DNA of 64,000 nucleotides, taken from the NCBI GenBank assembly GCA_017744735.1, contig JAGIAR010000007.1, positions 124,001-188,000 on the forward strand, in the 5' to 3' direction. The notes under the pieces were generated by a model. That model made no database searches, had not been told where the DNA came from, and was given only the letters and a program-made list of their open reading frames with translations. Below, piece after piece: positions 35,634 to 44,265 of the stretch (the first letter of the stretch is position 1; every line of letters starts with the position of its first letter). This DNA is from Novosphingobium sp. (GTDB lineage Bacteria; Pseudomonadota; Alphaproteobacteria; Sphingomonadales; Sphingomonadaceae). A program made the position numbers and the translations under genes.

Positions 35634-36361
35634 TCATCTCGACGCGCGGCGTCCAGCAGGGACAGAACCGGGCTCAACGGTTCCTGAAATAATCCGGAAG
35701 CGCGCCTCCCAGGCGATGCAGGCATCGCGGTCGGCCTTGACCCGCTCCAACCCTTGGTCCTGGACCTTGCCGAATATCTGCGTGCACTGGTTCATCCAGC
35801 AGCGTGGCACGCGCGGTCGCGGCGTCGGTGGTCGCCTGGCTGCGGCCGCCCCCGGATGTCCTCGGCGTATTTGCCCCAGGTCTCCACTCCGTCGTCGAAC
35901 CAGTTGTGCTTGGGGTCTTTCTTGCGGATGGTCTGGGCTATGAAACTGGAGTTCGCCAGGCAATCGACGGCGGTGTTGAAGCCCGGCTTGCCGGTCACCG
36001 CCTCGTCGTAAACGGTCGCGAAGGGCTCCGTTCCGGCCATCATCGTCTTGACCGTCTGGCAGGCCTTGATCTCTTTCGACAGCTCGGCGCTCGCATCTTC
36101 CGGGCTTTTGCCGGTGACGCGCTGGGTGAAGCCGTCCATCCCGCCATCCATCGCGCTGTCGGCGTCGCGGCCCTCGGCGATTTGCCGGGCCCATTTGAGC
36201 CAGGCCGTGCCGACCTCGACGCTGGCATCGTAATCCGCGCTCCCTTCCTCGGTCGCCTTGAGCGCGGCCGCGAAAATCGCCGCACAATGGGTCGCGCGGG
36301 CGAAACTCGGCTCCTGCACTCCGTCCTTGGAATGGATATCGGAGGGCCGGAAAACCAGCAT
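35634..36361 (-). pseudogene. Frameshifted gene for an uncharacterised helical protein
   Basis: A coding signal runs through three reading frames. From ATG 36361 the first frame encodes SDIHSKDGVQEPSFARATH to ETWGKYAEDIRG, then becomes nonsense and stops at 35792. The second frame continues as QATTDAATARATLL for about 50 bp, and the third carries MNQCTQIFGKVQDQGLERVK to a stop at 35634. Removing one base from the CCCCC run at 35849-35853 and one from the CC at 35796-35797 restores one frame of about 241 residues, with no other stop. It is either a recent pseudogene or two single-base sequence errors. There is no recognised family; the protein would be alpha-helical and soluble. Confidence 0.6.
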
Positions 36362-36395
36362 GGACGCGACACGCCCGGCGCCGTCGCGACGATTT

Positions 36396-36479
36396 TGGTG
36401 CCCCTGGCCCGACTCGAACGGGCACGCCTTGCGGCAAACGATTTTGAGTCGTTCGCGTCTACCATTCCGCCACAGGGGC
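36396..36479 (-). tRNA. tRNA-Leu (anticodon CAA)
   Basis: An 84-nt class II tRNA with encoded CCA. The acceptor strands GCCCCTG and CAGGGGC pair perfectly. The anticodon loop CTCAAAA gives CAA (reads UUG), and the variable arm TGCCGCAAGGCGT forms a short stem. It lies 34 bp upstream of the frameshifted gene and points in the same direction. Confidence 0.96.
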
Positions 36480-36541
36480 ACGGACCGGTGGCGCGCGCCT
36501 TAGCGGCGGCTGGCCGCCGGTTCAACCGGTGTTTCGGCCGG

Positions 36542-36868
36542 TCAGAGGCTCCAGGCGAGCTTCAGGCCGACGGGATTGGCCTTGACCGCCGAACTGCCGC
36601 GCCAGACCTCGGCCGAAGGGAGCCGGAACGGCGCCTGCGGCGGCGGCGGCGGAGCGAGCTTGCGCAGCTCGGCGCGCGGTGCGCTCGCTGTGCCCGGCGC
36701 GCCCGGCAGCGCAGCCGCCGCCGGCAGGCGGTAGCTGACCGGCAGGGCGTCGAACGCCGCCTGCGGCGCCCCCGCCTGCACCGTCGTGTCGCCACCGGAA
36801 TCGTGCGGCTGCAACTGCGCCGTGAGCGCGGTCGCTGCAAGGCCGAGGAAAATGCCGATCGTACCCAT
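36542..36868 (-). CDS. Small Pro/Ala-rich exported or membrane-anchored protein
   Basis: A 108-residue protein. Residues 2-18 (GTIGIFLGLAATALTAQ) form a signal peptide or anchor. The remainder is low in charge and Pro-rich (RKLAPPPPPQAPFRL, about 69-83), pointing to an extended periplasmic segment. The C-terminus ANPVGLKLAWSL is hydrophobic. No family recognised. Start ATG 36868. It lies 99 bp downstream of the suhB-like gene on the same strand. The codon bias resembles its neighbours, supporting a real gene, but its small size keeps confidence moderate. Confidence 0.5.
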   Translation of the reverse strand: MGTIGIFLGLAATALTAQLQPHDSGGDTTVQAGAPQAAFDALPVSYRLPAAAALPGAPGTASAPRAELRKLAPPPPPQAPFRLPSAEVWRGSSAVKANPVGLKLAWSL

Positions 36869-36967
36869 GGTTTGCCCCCATCGTTGCCTGCCACGATCTT
36901 CGCCGGCGATGGCTAATCCCGGGTAAGCGAACGGGGTAGGCGGGCAATTAAGGACGAATTCGCGCGC

Positions 36968-37789
36968 TCAGGCCTTGAGTGCGGCGGCCACCACCTTGTG
37001 CAGCCGCGAATGCAGCGGATCGTTCGCGGCCAGCACCTCGATGTCGCAGATCGGCTGCGAACGGCCGCGGAAATCGGTGACGAAACCGCCGGCCTCGCGC
37101 ACCAGCAGGCAGCCCGCGGCGGTGTCCCACGGCGAGAGGTCGGTTTCCCAGAACCCGTCGAACCGCCCTGCGGCGACCCAGGCGAGATCGAGCGACGCGG
37201 CACCGAAGCGGCGGATCCCGGCGATCTGCGGGCCGAGCTCGCGGAACACCTTGGTCCATTCGCCGAAATCGCCGTGCGCCTGATAGGGAATGCCGGTCGC
37301 GATCAGCGCGTCGGCGAGCCGGCTGCGCGAGGATACCCGAAGCCGCGCATCGTGCAGCCAGGCCCCGCGGGTCTTCTCGGCCCAGAAGGTCTGGTCGGTG
37401 ATCGGCTGATACACCACCCCGGCGACCACTTCGCCCCAGCCCGTGCCGTCGAGGCGCGGTTCCTGCGCGGCGATCGAGACCGCGAAATGCGGGATGCCGT
37501 GGAGGAAGTTGGAGGTGCCGTCGAGCGGATCGACGATCCAGCGCGGCTTGGTCGGGTCGCCCTCGATCGTGCCCGCCTCTTCCATCACGAAGCCCCAGTC
37601 GGGCCGCGCCTGGAGGAGTTCGTCGTAGATCGTGCGTTCGGCCTGCCGATCGGCCTTCGACACGAAGTCCGACGGCCCCTTGCGGCTGACCTGGAGATGC
37701 TCGACCTCGCCGAAATCGCGACGCAATTTTCCGCCCGCCTTGCGCGCGGCGCGTTCCATTACGCGGATAAGCCCCGAAACTGCTGCCAT
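36968..37789 (-). CDS. suhB: Inositol monophosphatase family protein (SuhB-like)
   Basis: A 273-residue Mg-dependent phosphatase. Metal-site motifs are present in order: the Lys/Asp segment GPSDFVSKADRQAE near residue 40, the acidic pair in GFVMEEAG (about 66-73), the signature WIVDPLDGTSNFLHG (about 84-98) and WDTAAGCLLVREAGG (about 218-232). In related bacteria this protein dephosphorylates inositol phosphates and, as SuhB, also modulates rRNA transcription antitermination. ATG 37789 has AAGGAT as ribosome site. A strong hairpin (37805-37835) lies in its leader. Confidence 0.87.
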   Translation of the reverse strand: MAAVSGLIRVMERAARKAGGKLRRDFGEVEHLQVSRKGPSDFVSKADRQAERTIYDELLQARPDWGFVMEEAGTIEGDPTKPRWIVDPLDGTSNFLHGIPHFAVSIAAQEPRLDGTGWGEVVAGVVYQPITDQTFWAEKTRGAWLHDARLRVSSRSRLADALIATGIPYQAHGDFGEWTKVFRELGPQIAGIRRFGAASLDLAWVAAGRFDGFWETDLSPWDTAAGCLLVREAGGFVTDFRGRSQPICDIEVLAANDPLHSRLHKVVAAALKA

Positions 37790-37804
37790 GATATCCTTCC
37801 GTCC

Positions 37805-37853
37805 GGCCGCGCTCCGCCCCCTGCGGAACGCGGCCTCGCGTTTATTACTCGCG
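37805..37853. terminator. Paired hairpins between the 37858 gene and the suhB-like gene
   Basis: GGCCGCG at 37805-37811 pairs with CGCGGCC at 37829-37835, with CCGC/GCGG as inner stem; a second small hairpin, CGCG-N9-CGCG, is at 37837-37853. Transcription is on the minus strand, where no U-run follows. It may end the efp-37858 transcript by a factor-dependent route or fold in the suhB leader close to its ribosome site. Confidence 0.35.
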
Positions 37854-37857
37854 TTGT

Positions 37858-38271
37858 TTAGCGGCCGTCGCCGGGCTTGGCGCCCGGTGCTGCCGGCTTG
37901 TAGGTGATCCCGCAGACCTGCGACGCGACCTTGTAGACCTGCGAGGCATCGTCCTTCTTGAGGGTCGGGTTCTGGTCGAACACCCGTGCGGTCGCGGTCG
38001 AGATTTCCTTCAGATTATGCTCGTACAGGCACGCCATCAGCCGCGCCTTGACCGGCTGCTTGACGTCCTTGTTCTGCAGCACGGTGTTGAAGGTGCGCAG
38101 GATCAGCACCCCGCGCTTGAAGTTCGCAATTTCCTCGGGCGAGGCAGTTGCCGCCGCCTTGGGCGCGGCCGGCTTGGCCGGCGCGGTCTTCGGCGCGTCG
38201 CCCTGCGCGGCGAACGCCGCCGGAGCGGCCGCAACGGCAAGAGCGGCGGCGAGAAGCTGGATTTTCCTCAT
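37858..38271 (-). CDS. Small exported protein following efp
   Basis: A 137-residue protein with a Sec signal peptide (RKIQLLAAALAVAAAPAAFA, cleavage after residue 21 or so). A Pro/Ala/Lys linker (APKTAPAKPAAPKAAATA) precedes a compact helical domain of about 80 residues: EEIANFKRGVLILRTFNTVL and ARLMACLYEHNLKEISTATA. Two Cys residues (ACLYE, SQVCG) may form a periplasmic disulfide. It starts 2 bp after the efp stop, so it is surely cotranscribed with efp. No family recognised. Confidence 0.65.
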   Translation of the reverse strand: MRKIQLLAAALAVAAAPAAFAAQGDAPKTAPAKPAAPKAAATASPEEIANFKRGVLILRTFNTVLQNKDVKQPVKARLMACLYEHNLKEISTATARVFDQNPTLKKDDASQVYKVASQVCGITYKPAAPGAKPGDGR

Positions 38272-38273
38272 GA

Positions 38274-38837
38274 TCAGTCGGCCTTCCTTACATATTCACG
38301 GGCGTAGACATCCACCACGATACGCGTCCCGCTCTCGATATGCGGCGGGACCATAACGCGGACACCGTTTTCTAGGATCGCCGGCTTGTAGCTGGAGCTG
38401 GCAGTCTGTCCCTTAACGACGGCATCGGCCTCGACGATTAGGGCTTCGACCTGTTCGGGAAGCTGAACGGAAATCGGACGTTCGTCATATAATTCGAGCG
38501 TCACGTCCATTCCGTCGGTGAGGAAGGCTTTCGCATCGCCCAGCAGGTCGGAATCGAGCGTGATCTGGTCGTAATTGTCCTTGTCCATGAACACCAGCTG
38601 CTCGCCGTCCTCGTAGAGGAACTGGAAATCCTTGGTGTCGAGCCGCACGCGTTCGACCGTGTCGGCGCTGCGGAAGCGGACGTTGGTCTTGCGCCCGTCG
38701 ATCAGGTTCTTCATCTCGACCTGCATGAACGCCCCGCCCTTGCCCGGCTGGGTGTGCTGGATCTTCGCGACCTTCCAGATGCCGCCTTCGTATTCCAGGA
38801 TGTTGCCGGGGCGAATATCGACGCCACTGATTTTCAT
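38274..38837 (-). CDS. efp: Elongation factor P
   Basis: A 187-residue translation factor that relieves ribosome stalling at polyproline. Three beta-barrel domains are recognisable: KOW-like N-terminus ([20 protein letters not shown]), central domain ([20 protein letters not shown]) and OB domain (ATGSSYKP-type [19 protein letters not shown]). The tip Lys33 in TQPGKGGAF is the position modified in other species (beta-lysylation when EpmAB is present). Length is normal. ATG 38837 begins MKISGVDI. The coupled exported protein follows by 2 bp. Confidence 0.95.
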   Translation of the reverse strand: MKISGVDIRPGNILEYEGGIWKVAKIQHTQPGKGGAFMQVEMKNLIDGRKTNVRFRSADTVERVRLDTKDFQFLYEDGEQLVFMDKDNYDQITLDSDLLGDAKAFLTDGMDVTLELYDERPISVQLPEQVEALIVEADAVVKGQTASSSYKPAILENGVRVMVPPHIESGTRIVVDVYAREYVRKAD

Positions 38838-38965
38838 TGGGTTCAGCCTTCGATGTCAAAAGAGCGTATAAAGCGCGCGCCCTAGCGTGTGGACCGGTGG
38901 ACGGCAAGCCGCGCTGGCGAAGCCGGCAACCCCGTGCTAGCGGCGCGCAACGGAACGGAACAGCG

Positions 38966-39322
38966 ATGACACGAGTTTTCGGAACCCTCTGCCTGGCCGC
39001 GCTGGCTGCCGCCGCCCCGGCCCTGGCGGATCCCGGCGGCCGGATCGATACGCTCGATCGCGGCGAATACACCTGCGAACGCCCGGGCGACGCGACCACC
39101 AGCCGCGGCGTTCCCGCGCCCGACCAGAATTTCAAGGTGGTCAATGCCTCGGCCTATGTCTCGAACGGCAAGCGCGGCAAATATCTTCGGCTGGGCGATC
39201 AGGTCACCATGACCAGCGGGCCGCTCAAGCCCAATCGCTACGAGATGAAGAACGGCCGGTACCTGCGCCAGCTCGGCCCAGACGGCCAGCCCAACGGATT
39301 GCGCTGCGTCCGGGAGCGCTAA
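38966..39322 (+). CDS. Small exported protein, conserved-looking
   Basis: A 118-residue protein with a Sec signal (TRVFGTLCLAALAAAAPALA, cleavage at about residue 21). The mature domain starts GGRIDTLDRGEYTCERPGDA and contains FKVVNASAYVSNGKRGKYLR and a C-terminal Cys in LRCVRER, pairing with the Cys of YTCER as a likely disulfide. Sphingomonad genomes carry similar secreted proteins to my knowledge, but the role is unknown. ATG 38966 is used because the signal peptide begins there. The last 4 bp overlap the convergent L,D-transpeptidase gene. Confidence 0.6.
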   Translation: MTRVFGTLCLAALAAAAPALADPGGRIDTLDRGEYTCERPGDATTSRGVPAPDQNFKVVNASAYVSNGKRGKYLRLGDQVTMTSGPLKPNRYEMKNGRYLRQLGPDGQPNGLRCVRER

Positions 39323-40446
39323 GCACGAAATTCCACCTTGGTCGAGGCATCGACCATCAGCGAAAGCCGCGCGGCGTCCCAGTTGGTCAGCCGCACGCAG
39401 CCGTGGCTCTGCGCGCGGCCGATGGTCTCGGGCTCGGGCGTGCCGTGGATGCCGTAATGCGGCTTGCTCAGGTCGATCCACACCACCCCAACCGGGCCGT
39501 TGGGCCCCGGGGGCAGGCGCTCCGCCTGCTTGCTGTCGGGCACGTCCCAGAACAGCGACGGATCGTAGGCGAAATCGGGATTGTGGCTGACTCCGAGAAT
39601 CTTCCAGTTGCCGAGCGGCAGCGGATCGTGGCTCGACCCGGTGGTCACGGTGAACATTGCGACGAGCTTGTCCGCCTTGTCGTAGGCCTTGAGCCAGCCC
39701 GACGACTTGTCGACCACCAGTCGGGCGGCTTTCGGCTGGCGCGTGCCGACGCCGAGCGAGCGCAACGTGTCGAGCCAGACGGGATCCTTCACCGCAGCGG
39801 CATCGATCCAGTCGGCACCGACGTTGGGCACGGTGATCGTCTGCCCGGCGGTGAAATAGGGCTGGTCCGCCGCAGACGCGCGGGCGGCGGGGGTCGCGGA
39901 CGCCTGGCTGTGCGGATTGAGCGATTCCAGCACGTCGATCGTGGTGTGAAACCGCTCGGCCAACCGCTCGTCGAGACTCTGGTAGCCGAGCCGCGGAAGC
40001 TTGGCTTGCGCCGCCGGATCCTTCGGCAGCGGAGCATAGGGCTGGCTGCCCCAGTCCGACGGGATCGTCACCCGCCGGGTGGCCGCTATGCCTGCCCATT
40101 GCGCCAGCGCCAGCCGGGTCGCCCGGTCGAGCTTGCCGGTCTTCGGCAAATCCTTCGCCTCCTGGAAGCCGGCCAGCGCATTCGCGGTCGAGATGCCGCT
40201 TTTGCCGTCGATTATGCCCGCGCCGAAGCCGAGCCGCTCGAGCACCACCTGCGCCTGCATCATCGTCGATCGCGGATCGACGGGCTGTGCCGCAGCCGCC
40301 GCGCCGTCGTTCGACGCCATCGAGTCCGCGCCGTTCGGATCGGGTTTGGCGGTTTCGGCCGGGGTGGGCGATGCCTGTTGCTCGCGCTTGCACCCGGCAA
40401 GCAGCAGGCCGGGCAGGATCAGCGCGGACAGGATCGGAAAACGCAT
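39319..40446 (-). CDS. L,D-transpeptidase lipoprotein (YkuD family)
   Basis: A 375-residue envelope enzyme. The lipobox LLAGC has Cys19. A peptidoglycan-binding-like region (VVLERLGFGAGIIDGKSGIS, about 70-120) precedes the YkuD domain: RLVVDKSSGWLKAYDKADKL at about 240, HGTPEPETIGRAQSHGCVRL near 336-353 with catalytic Cys350 and paired His residues. Such enzymes make 3-3 peptidoglycan cross-links or attach proteins to the wall. ATG 40446 has AAGGGAG six bases upstream and is preferred over TTG 40452. It converges with the exported-protein gene by 4 bp. Confidence 0.88.
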   Translation of the reverse strand: MRFPILSALILPGLLLAGCKREQQASPTPAETAKPDPNGADSMASNDGAAAAAQPVDPRSTMMQAQVVLERLGFGAGIIDGKSGISTANALAGFQEAKDLPKTGKLDRATRLALAQWAGIAATRRVTIPSDWGSQPYAPLPKDPAAQAKLPRLGYQSLDERLAERFHTTIDVLESLNPHSQASATPAARASAADQPYFTAGQTITVPNVGADWIDAAAVKDPVWLDTLRSLGVGTRQPKAARLVVDKSSGWLKAYDKADKLVAMFTVTTGSSHDPLPLGNWKILGVSHNPDFAYDPSLFWDVPDSKQAERLPPGPNGPVGVVWIDLSKPHYGIHGTPEPETIGRAQSHGCVRLTNWDAARLSLMVDASTKVEFRA

Positions 40447-40498
40447 CGGCAACTCCCTTTACGCGAAAACGCGCAAGGGCGGCGAAAGCTCCGTGGAT

Positions 40499-41134
40499 TT
40501 ACAGCAACTTGGCGAAGGCTTTGAGCACCTCTACCTCGTCCCCATTCCACACCGCGCCCGACACTGCGAGGAAATCGGCCCCGGCCTCGATCAGCGGGGC
40601 GCAATTCTGCGGAGTGATCCCGCCGATCGCGACGCAGGGCAATTCGAACAGATTCTGCCACCAGGCGAGGATCTCGGGCTCGGCGTGATGCTCGACCTCC
40701 TTGGTCGTGGTCGGGAAGAACGCTCCGAAGGCGACGTAGTCGGCCCCCGCCTCGCCCGCTTCCATCGCCAGGTGGCGGCTGGCGTGGCAGGTGACCCCGA
40801 TCTGCGCATCGCGCCCGAGCCGCTCGCGCGCATCCTGCACGGTACCGTCCGACTGGCCGAGATGAACCCCGTCCGCCCCGATCCGCCTGGCCAGCGAAAT
40901 GCTGTCGTTGACGATGAAGGCGACCTCGCGCTCGGAACAGATGCGCTGGAGCGGTTCGGCCAGCCGCACGGCCTCGTGCTCGTCGATGCCCTTCACCCGG
41001 AACTGGAACGCGGCGACCGGGCCGCCCAGTTCGCGGGACGCATCGAGCGCGCGGACGAGCCGGTCGGGAAAGGCCCCGCCGACGTCGAGCGGCGAGATCA
41101 GGTAAAGCTGGCAGTCGGGTTCGGTAGCACTCAT
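40499..41134 (-). CDS. thiE: Thiamine phosphate synthase
   Basis: A 211-residue TIM-barrel enzyme joining HMP-PP and thiazole phosphate. LYLISPLDVGG at the start, FQFRVKGIDEHEAVRLAEPL (the Arg/Lys pair replaces the more usual QlReK), FIVNDSISLARRIGADGVHLGQ (about 74-95), and TCHASRHLAMEAGEAGADYVAF supply the active site. A C-terminal AIGGITPQNCAPLIEAGADFLAV matches the phosphate-binding loop. Length is typical. No THI-box riboswitch is seen in the 108-bp divergent region upstream. The start is ATG 41134. Confidence 0.87.
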   Translation of the reverse strand: MSATEPDCQLYLISPLDVGGAFPDRLVRALDASRELGGPVAAFQFRVKGIDEHEAVRLAEPLQRICSEREVAFIVNDSISLARRIGADGVHLGQSDGTVQDARERLGRDAQIGVTCHASRHLAMEAGEAGADYVAFGAFFPTTTKEVEHHAEPEILAWWQNLFELPCVAIGGITPQNCAPLIEAGADFLAVSGAVWNGDEVEVLKAFAKLL

Positions 41135-41242
41135 GCTTTGCGCCTCTAGTATGCGCGTGTATCGCCGCCAAGCGTTCTGGCTTTCAAGGCGCTGGCGAAC
41201 CGAGTCCGTCGCCGTTCAGCCACACCGGGAGATGATCCGCCT

Positions 41243-41641
41243 ATGAAGACCCTCGCTGCCCTGCTCGCTTCGCTGGCCCTGACCGCCTGCACCGCCGCTG
41301 CGCCGCGCTCGGCTCCCCCACCGCAGGTCGTCGGCGCGGCCGAAGGCACGCCGGTGCCGCTCGGGCGGCCGGTGCAGGTCGGCTCGCTGATGGTGACGCC
41401 GCTCGAAGTCAACGAAGACAGCCGCTGTCCGATGAACGCGCGCTGCGTGTGGGCCGGCCGGGTCGTGCTGGTCGCCAGGATCGCCGGCGCCGGGTGGGAG
41501 GAAACCACCCCGCTGACGCTCGGCCTCACCCACGGCACCCACGGGCTCTCGCTCACCCTGGCCTCGGTCACGCCGGAAAAGACCACCACCGATCCACTGG
41601 CGCCGGGAGACTACCGCTTCGGCTTCGAAGGCGGCCACTAA
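41243..41641 (+). CDS. Small lipoprotein with DSRCP/CVWAG motif
   Basis: A 132-residue lipoprotein: LAALLASLALTAC ends in a lipobox with Cys16. The mature part begins with a Pro/Ala linker, then a beta domain carrying NEDSRCPMNARCVWAGRVVL, a motif (two Cys flanking a short loop, then CxWAG) that recurs in small secreted bacterial proteins of unknown role. The pair of Cys likely forms a disulfide. ATG 41243 has GGGAGAT upstream. It diverges from thiE. Confidence 0.65.
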   Translation: MKTLAALLASLALTACTAAAPRSAPPPQVVGAAEGTPVPLGRPVQVGSLMVTPLEVNEDSRCPMNARCVWAGRVVLVARIAGAGWEETTPLTLGLTHGTHGLSLTLASVTPEKTTTDPLAPGDYRFGFEGGH

Positions 41642-41648
41642 GCGGCGG

Positions 41649-42158
41649 TCACATCACCCGGCTGTCATAGGCCCATTGCAGCAGCGCCTGGCGCTGCTTC
41701 GGGCGGCAGAACGGATCGCCGGGCTCGCAGTTCTTGCGGATCTGCCCGGCGTGGCGGGCGAAGGCGCGCCAGCGGCCGATCTGGCAGTGGTCGTCCTCGT
41801 GCCGGCGGCCCGAATAATAGCGGCAATACCACTGGAACCACCCGCGCGGATCGTCGGGGTGGAGCCAGCCCTTGCGGCGCCATTCGCCGAGCGGCTTGCT
41901 CGCGATGATGCCGAAGAAATTGCAGTCCGGGTCGGCCCCGCCGGGCGAGAGCTTCGCGCCCTCGAACCACGAGGCGGGGAATTCGTCGCGGCAGTCGGTC
42001 ATGTACTTGCCGCCGAACACGCCGAGGTGGAGCATTTCCTTCGGGGTCAGCTCGGGCTCGAACCGCGGGTCGAAATTGCGGCCCGCAGGTTCGGTGCGCT
42101 CGTAATGATAGCCGCGCTGCATCCGGTCGTTCACCGTGACCGGATGCGCGGTGGTCAT
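41649..42158 (-). CDS. Conserved hypothetical aromatic-rich protein
   Basis: A 169-residue soluble protein rich in Trp, Tyr and Arg: ELTPKEMLHLGVFGGKYMTD, DEFPASWFEGAKL, PRGWFQWYCRYYSGRRHEDD and QIGRWRAFARHAGQIRKNCE. The pattern G-x-F-G-G-K-Y-M-T-D-C and W-F-Q-W-Y-x-R-Y-Y-x-G is strong enough to suggest a conserved family seen across bacteria and some plants. The function is not known to me. ATG 42158 overlaps the aldolase stop (ATGA), so it is the last gene of the tkt-gap-pgk-fda operon. Confidence 0.65.
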   Translation of the reverse strand: MTTAHPVTVNDRMQRGYHYERTEPAGRNFDPRFEPELTPKEMLHLGVFGGKYMTDCRDEFPASWFEGAKLSPGGADPDCNFFGIIASKPLGEWRRKGWLHPDDPRGWFQWYCRYYSGRRHEDDHCQIGRWRAFARHAGQIRKNCEPGDPFCRPKQRQALLQWAYDSRVM

Positions 42159-43042
42159 GCGACCGAGGCCTCGTAAATCTCGTCGATCGCCTGGCCGAGC
42201 GCCTGGTCGAATTCTTGGTCGCTCATCTCCGAACGCAAATCCTCGAGCAGCGCGCGGCTGAAGCTGGCGATCACGCCCTTGTTCTTCGCCAGTTCGACGC
42301 AGGCCTCAGGCCGTTCGAACCCTCCCGACAGGGCAACGACGCGCGCGACGCGCGGATGGTCGACGATCGGCTTGTAGAGGTCCGGTTCGACCGGCAGCGA
42401 CAGCTTGAGCATCACGATCCGGCCCTCGGGCAGCGCGTCGAGGTGCTTGAGAATCTCGTCGCGCAGGATCGCCTCGCCCTCGGCCCGGTCGGGCGCCTTG
42501 ATGTTGTATTCGGGCTCGAGGATCGGGATCAGCCCGGCGGCGCAGATCTGCTCGCCCACTTCGAACTGCTGCGCGATGTTGGCCGCGATGCCCTTCGGGT
42601 TGGCCGACTGGATCACCGAGCGCATCTTGGTGCCGACCACGCCGAGATTGCGCGCCCGGGCCAGCAGCAGGTCGAGCCCGGTCATCGGCTTCATCATCTG
42701 CACGCCGTCCGCTTCGTCCTGGAGGCCCTTGTCGACCTTGATGATCGGAACCACGCCGCGGTCGCGCAGCGCGGTCGGGACCGGCTTGCCATCGGCGGTG
42801 CCGTCCATCGTCTTTTCGAACAGGATCGCGCCAAGCACCTTCTCGCCGGTAAAGGACGGCGAGGTGATGATCCGGACGCGCATCTGGTGGATCAGGTCGA
42901 ACATTTCCTCGTCGGAAGACCAGGCGCCCTCCTCGATCCCGTAGCCCTTGAGCGCCTTGGGGGTCGAGCCGCCGCTCTGATCGAGCGCGGCGATGAAACC
43001 CTTGCCCGTGGTGAGCCGCTCAAGCATGTCCGGTTCGATCAT
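42155..43042 (-). CDS. fda: Fructose-bisphosphate aldolase, class I
   Basis: A 295-residue class I (Schiff-base) aldolase, distinct from the class II metal enzymes. GKGFIAALDQSGGSTPKALK (about 12-31) is the N-terminal signature; VVPIIKVDKGLQ (about 99-110), GTKMRSVIQ and VMLKLSLPVEPDLY supply the Lys residues of the active site, and VVALSGGFERPEA binds phosphate. ATG 43042 has GGAGGG six bases upstream; TTG 43045 directly before it is not needed. It sits 12 bp after pgk in the tkt-gap-pgk-fda operon and overlaps the following gene by 4 bp. Confidence 0.92.
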   Translation of the reverse strand: MIEPDMLERLTTGKGFIAALDQSGGSTPKALKGYGIEEGAWSSDEEMFDLIHQMRVRIITSPSFTGEKVLGAILFEKTMDGTADGKPVPTALRDRGVVPIIKVDKGLQDEADGVQMMKPMTGLDLLLARARNLGVVGTKMRSVIQSANPKGIAANIAQQFEVGEQICAAGLIPILEPEYNIKAPDRAEGEAILRDEILKHLDALPEGRIVMLKLSLPVEPDLYKPIVDHPRVARVVALSGGFERPEACVELAKNKGVIASFSRALLEDLRSEMSDQEFDQALGQAIDEIYEASVA

Positions 43043-43054
43043 CAAGCCCTCCGA

Positions 43055-44254
43055 TTATCGTTCAAGCGCTGCGACGCCGGGGAGTTCCCGCCCTTCCATC
43101 CATTCGAGGAAGGCGCCGCCGGCGGTCGAGATATAGGTGAAGTCCTGCGCCGCTCCGGCGTGGTTGAGCGCGGCGACCGTGTCGCCCCCGCCCGCAACCG
43201 AGACCAGCGAGCCTTCCTTGGTCAGCGCCGCGGCGGTCTTCGCCAGCGCGACGGTGGCCGCATCGAAGGGTTCGGTTTCGAACGCACCGAGCGGGCCGTT
43301 CCACACCAGAGTGCGGCAGGTCTTGAGCACGTCGGCCAGCGCTTCGACCGCCTGCGGGCCGACGTCGAGGATCATCTCGTCGGCGGCGACCTCGTGGACG
43401 TTGCAGGTGCGCAGGGACGGTGGATTGGCGGCGAATTCCTTCGCGACCACCACGTCGTAAGGCAGATGGACCGTGCAGCCCGCCTGATCGGCCGCGCCCA
43501 TGATCTCCTCGGCGGTATCGGTGAGATCGTGCTCGCACAGCGACTTGCCGACATCGACCCCGCGCGCGGCGAGGAAGGTGTTGGCCATGCCGCCGCCGAT
43601 GATCAGGTGATCGACCTTGCTCACCAGGTGCTTGAGCACCGCGAGCTTGCTCGACACCTTGGCCCCGCCGACCACGGCCGCGACCGGCCGTTCCGGATCG
43701 CCGAGCGCCTTGCCCAGCGCTTCGAGCTCGGCCTGCATCGAGCGGCCCGCGTAGGAGGGCAGGTAATGCGTCAGCCCCTCGGTCGTCGCATGGGCGCGAT
43801 GCGCGGCGGAGAAGGCGTCGTTGACGAAGAAATCGCCGTTCGCCGCGATCGCCTTGGCGAAGGCCGGATCGTTGGCTTCCTCGCCCTTCCAGAAGCGCGT
43901 GTTCTCCAGCACCGCGATGTCGCCCGGCCGCAATATGCCGACCGCCTGCGCGACCACTGGCCCGGCGACTTCGGGCACGAACATGACTTCCTTGCCGAGC
44001 ACCTCCTGCACCGCGTCGATCACCATCGAGAGCGACTGGGTCGAGCTGCGCTCACCGCCAGGCCGCCCGAAATGGGCGAGCAGCAGGACTTTAGCCCCCT
44101 TGCCCGCCAGTTCGAGGATGGTCGGCGCGCTGGCGTGGATGCGGGTCTTGTCGGTGACCTGCCCGCCGTCCATCGGCAGGTTGAGGTCGACCCGTACCAG
44201 CGCGACCTTGCCGGTCACGTCCCCCAGATCGTCCAGCGTCTTGAACGCGCCCAT
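43055..44254 (-). CDS. pgk: Phosphoglycerate kinase
   Basis: A 399-residue glycolytic kinase interconverting 1,3-bisphosphoglycerate and 3-phosphoglycerate. The N-domain signature [18 protein letters not shown] (about 18-35), [11 protein letters not shown] with the substrate Arg/His, [16 protein letters not shown], and the nucleotide-binding [13 protein letters not shown] and [12 protein letters not shown] (about 355-366) are intact. ATG 44254 lies 11 bp after the gap stop with AAGGGAAG upstream. Length is typical. Confidence 0.96.
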   Translation of the reverse strand: MGAFKTLDDLGDVTGKVALVRVDLNLPMDGGQVTDKTRIHASAPTILELAGKGAKVLLLAHFGRPGGERSSTQSLSMVIDAVQEVLGKEVMFVPEVAGPVVAQAVGILRPGDIAVLENTRFWKGEEANDPAFAKAIAANGDFFVNDAFSAAHRAHATTEGLTHYLPSYAGRSMQAELEALGKALGDPERPVAAVVGGAKVSSKLAVLKHLVSKVDHLIIGGGMANTFLAARGVDVGKSLCEHDLTDTAEEIMGAADQAGCTVHLPYDVVVAKEFAANPPSLRTCNVHEVAADEMILDVGPQAVEALADVLKTCRTLVWNGPLGAFETEPFDAATVALAKTAAALTKEGSLVSVAGGGDTVAALNHAGAAQDFTYISTAGGAFLEWMEGRELPGVAALER

Positions 44255-44265
44255 CGCAGCTTCCC

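Noticed and set aside
41135..41242. A TPP riboswitch ahead of thiE
   Set aside because: No THI-box core (CTGAGA or ACCTGA-type segments) is present in the 108-bp gap.
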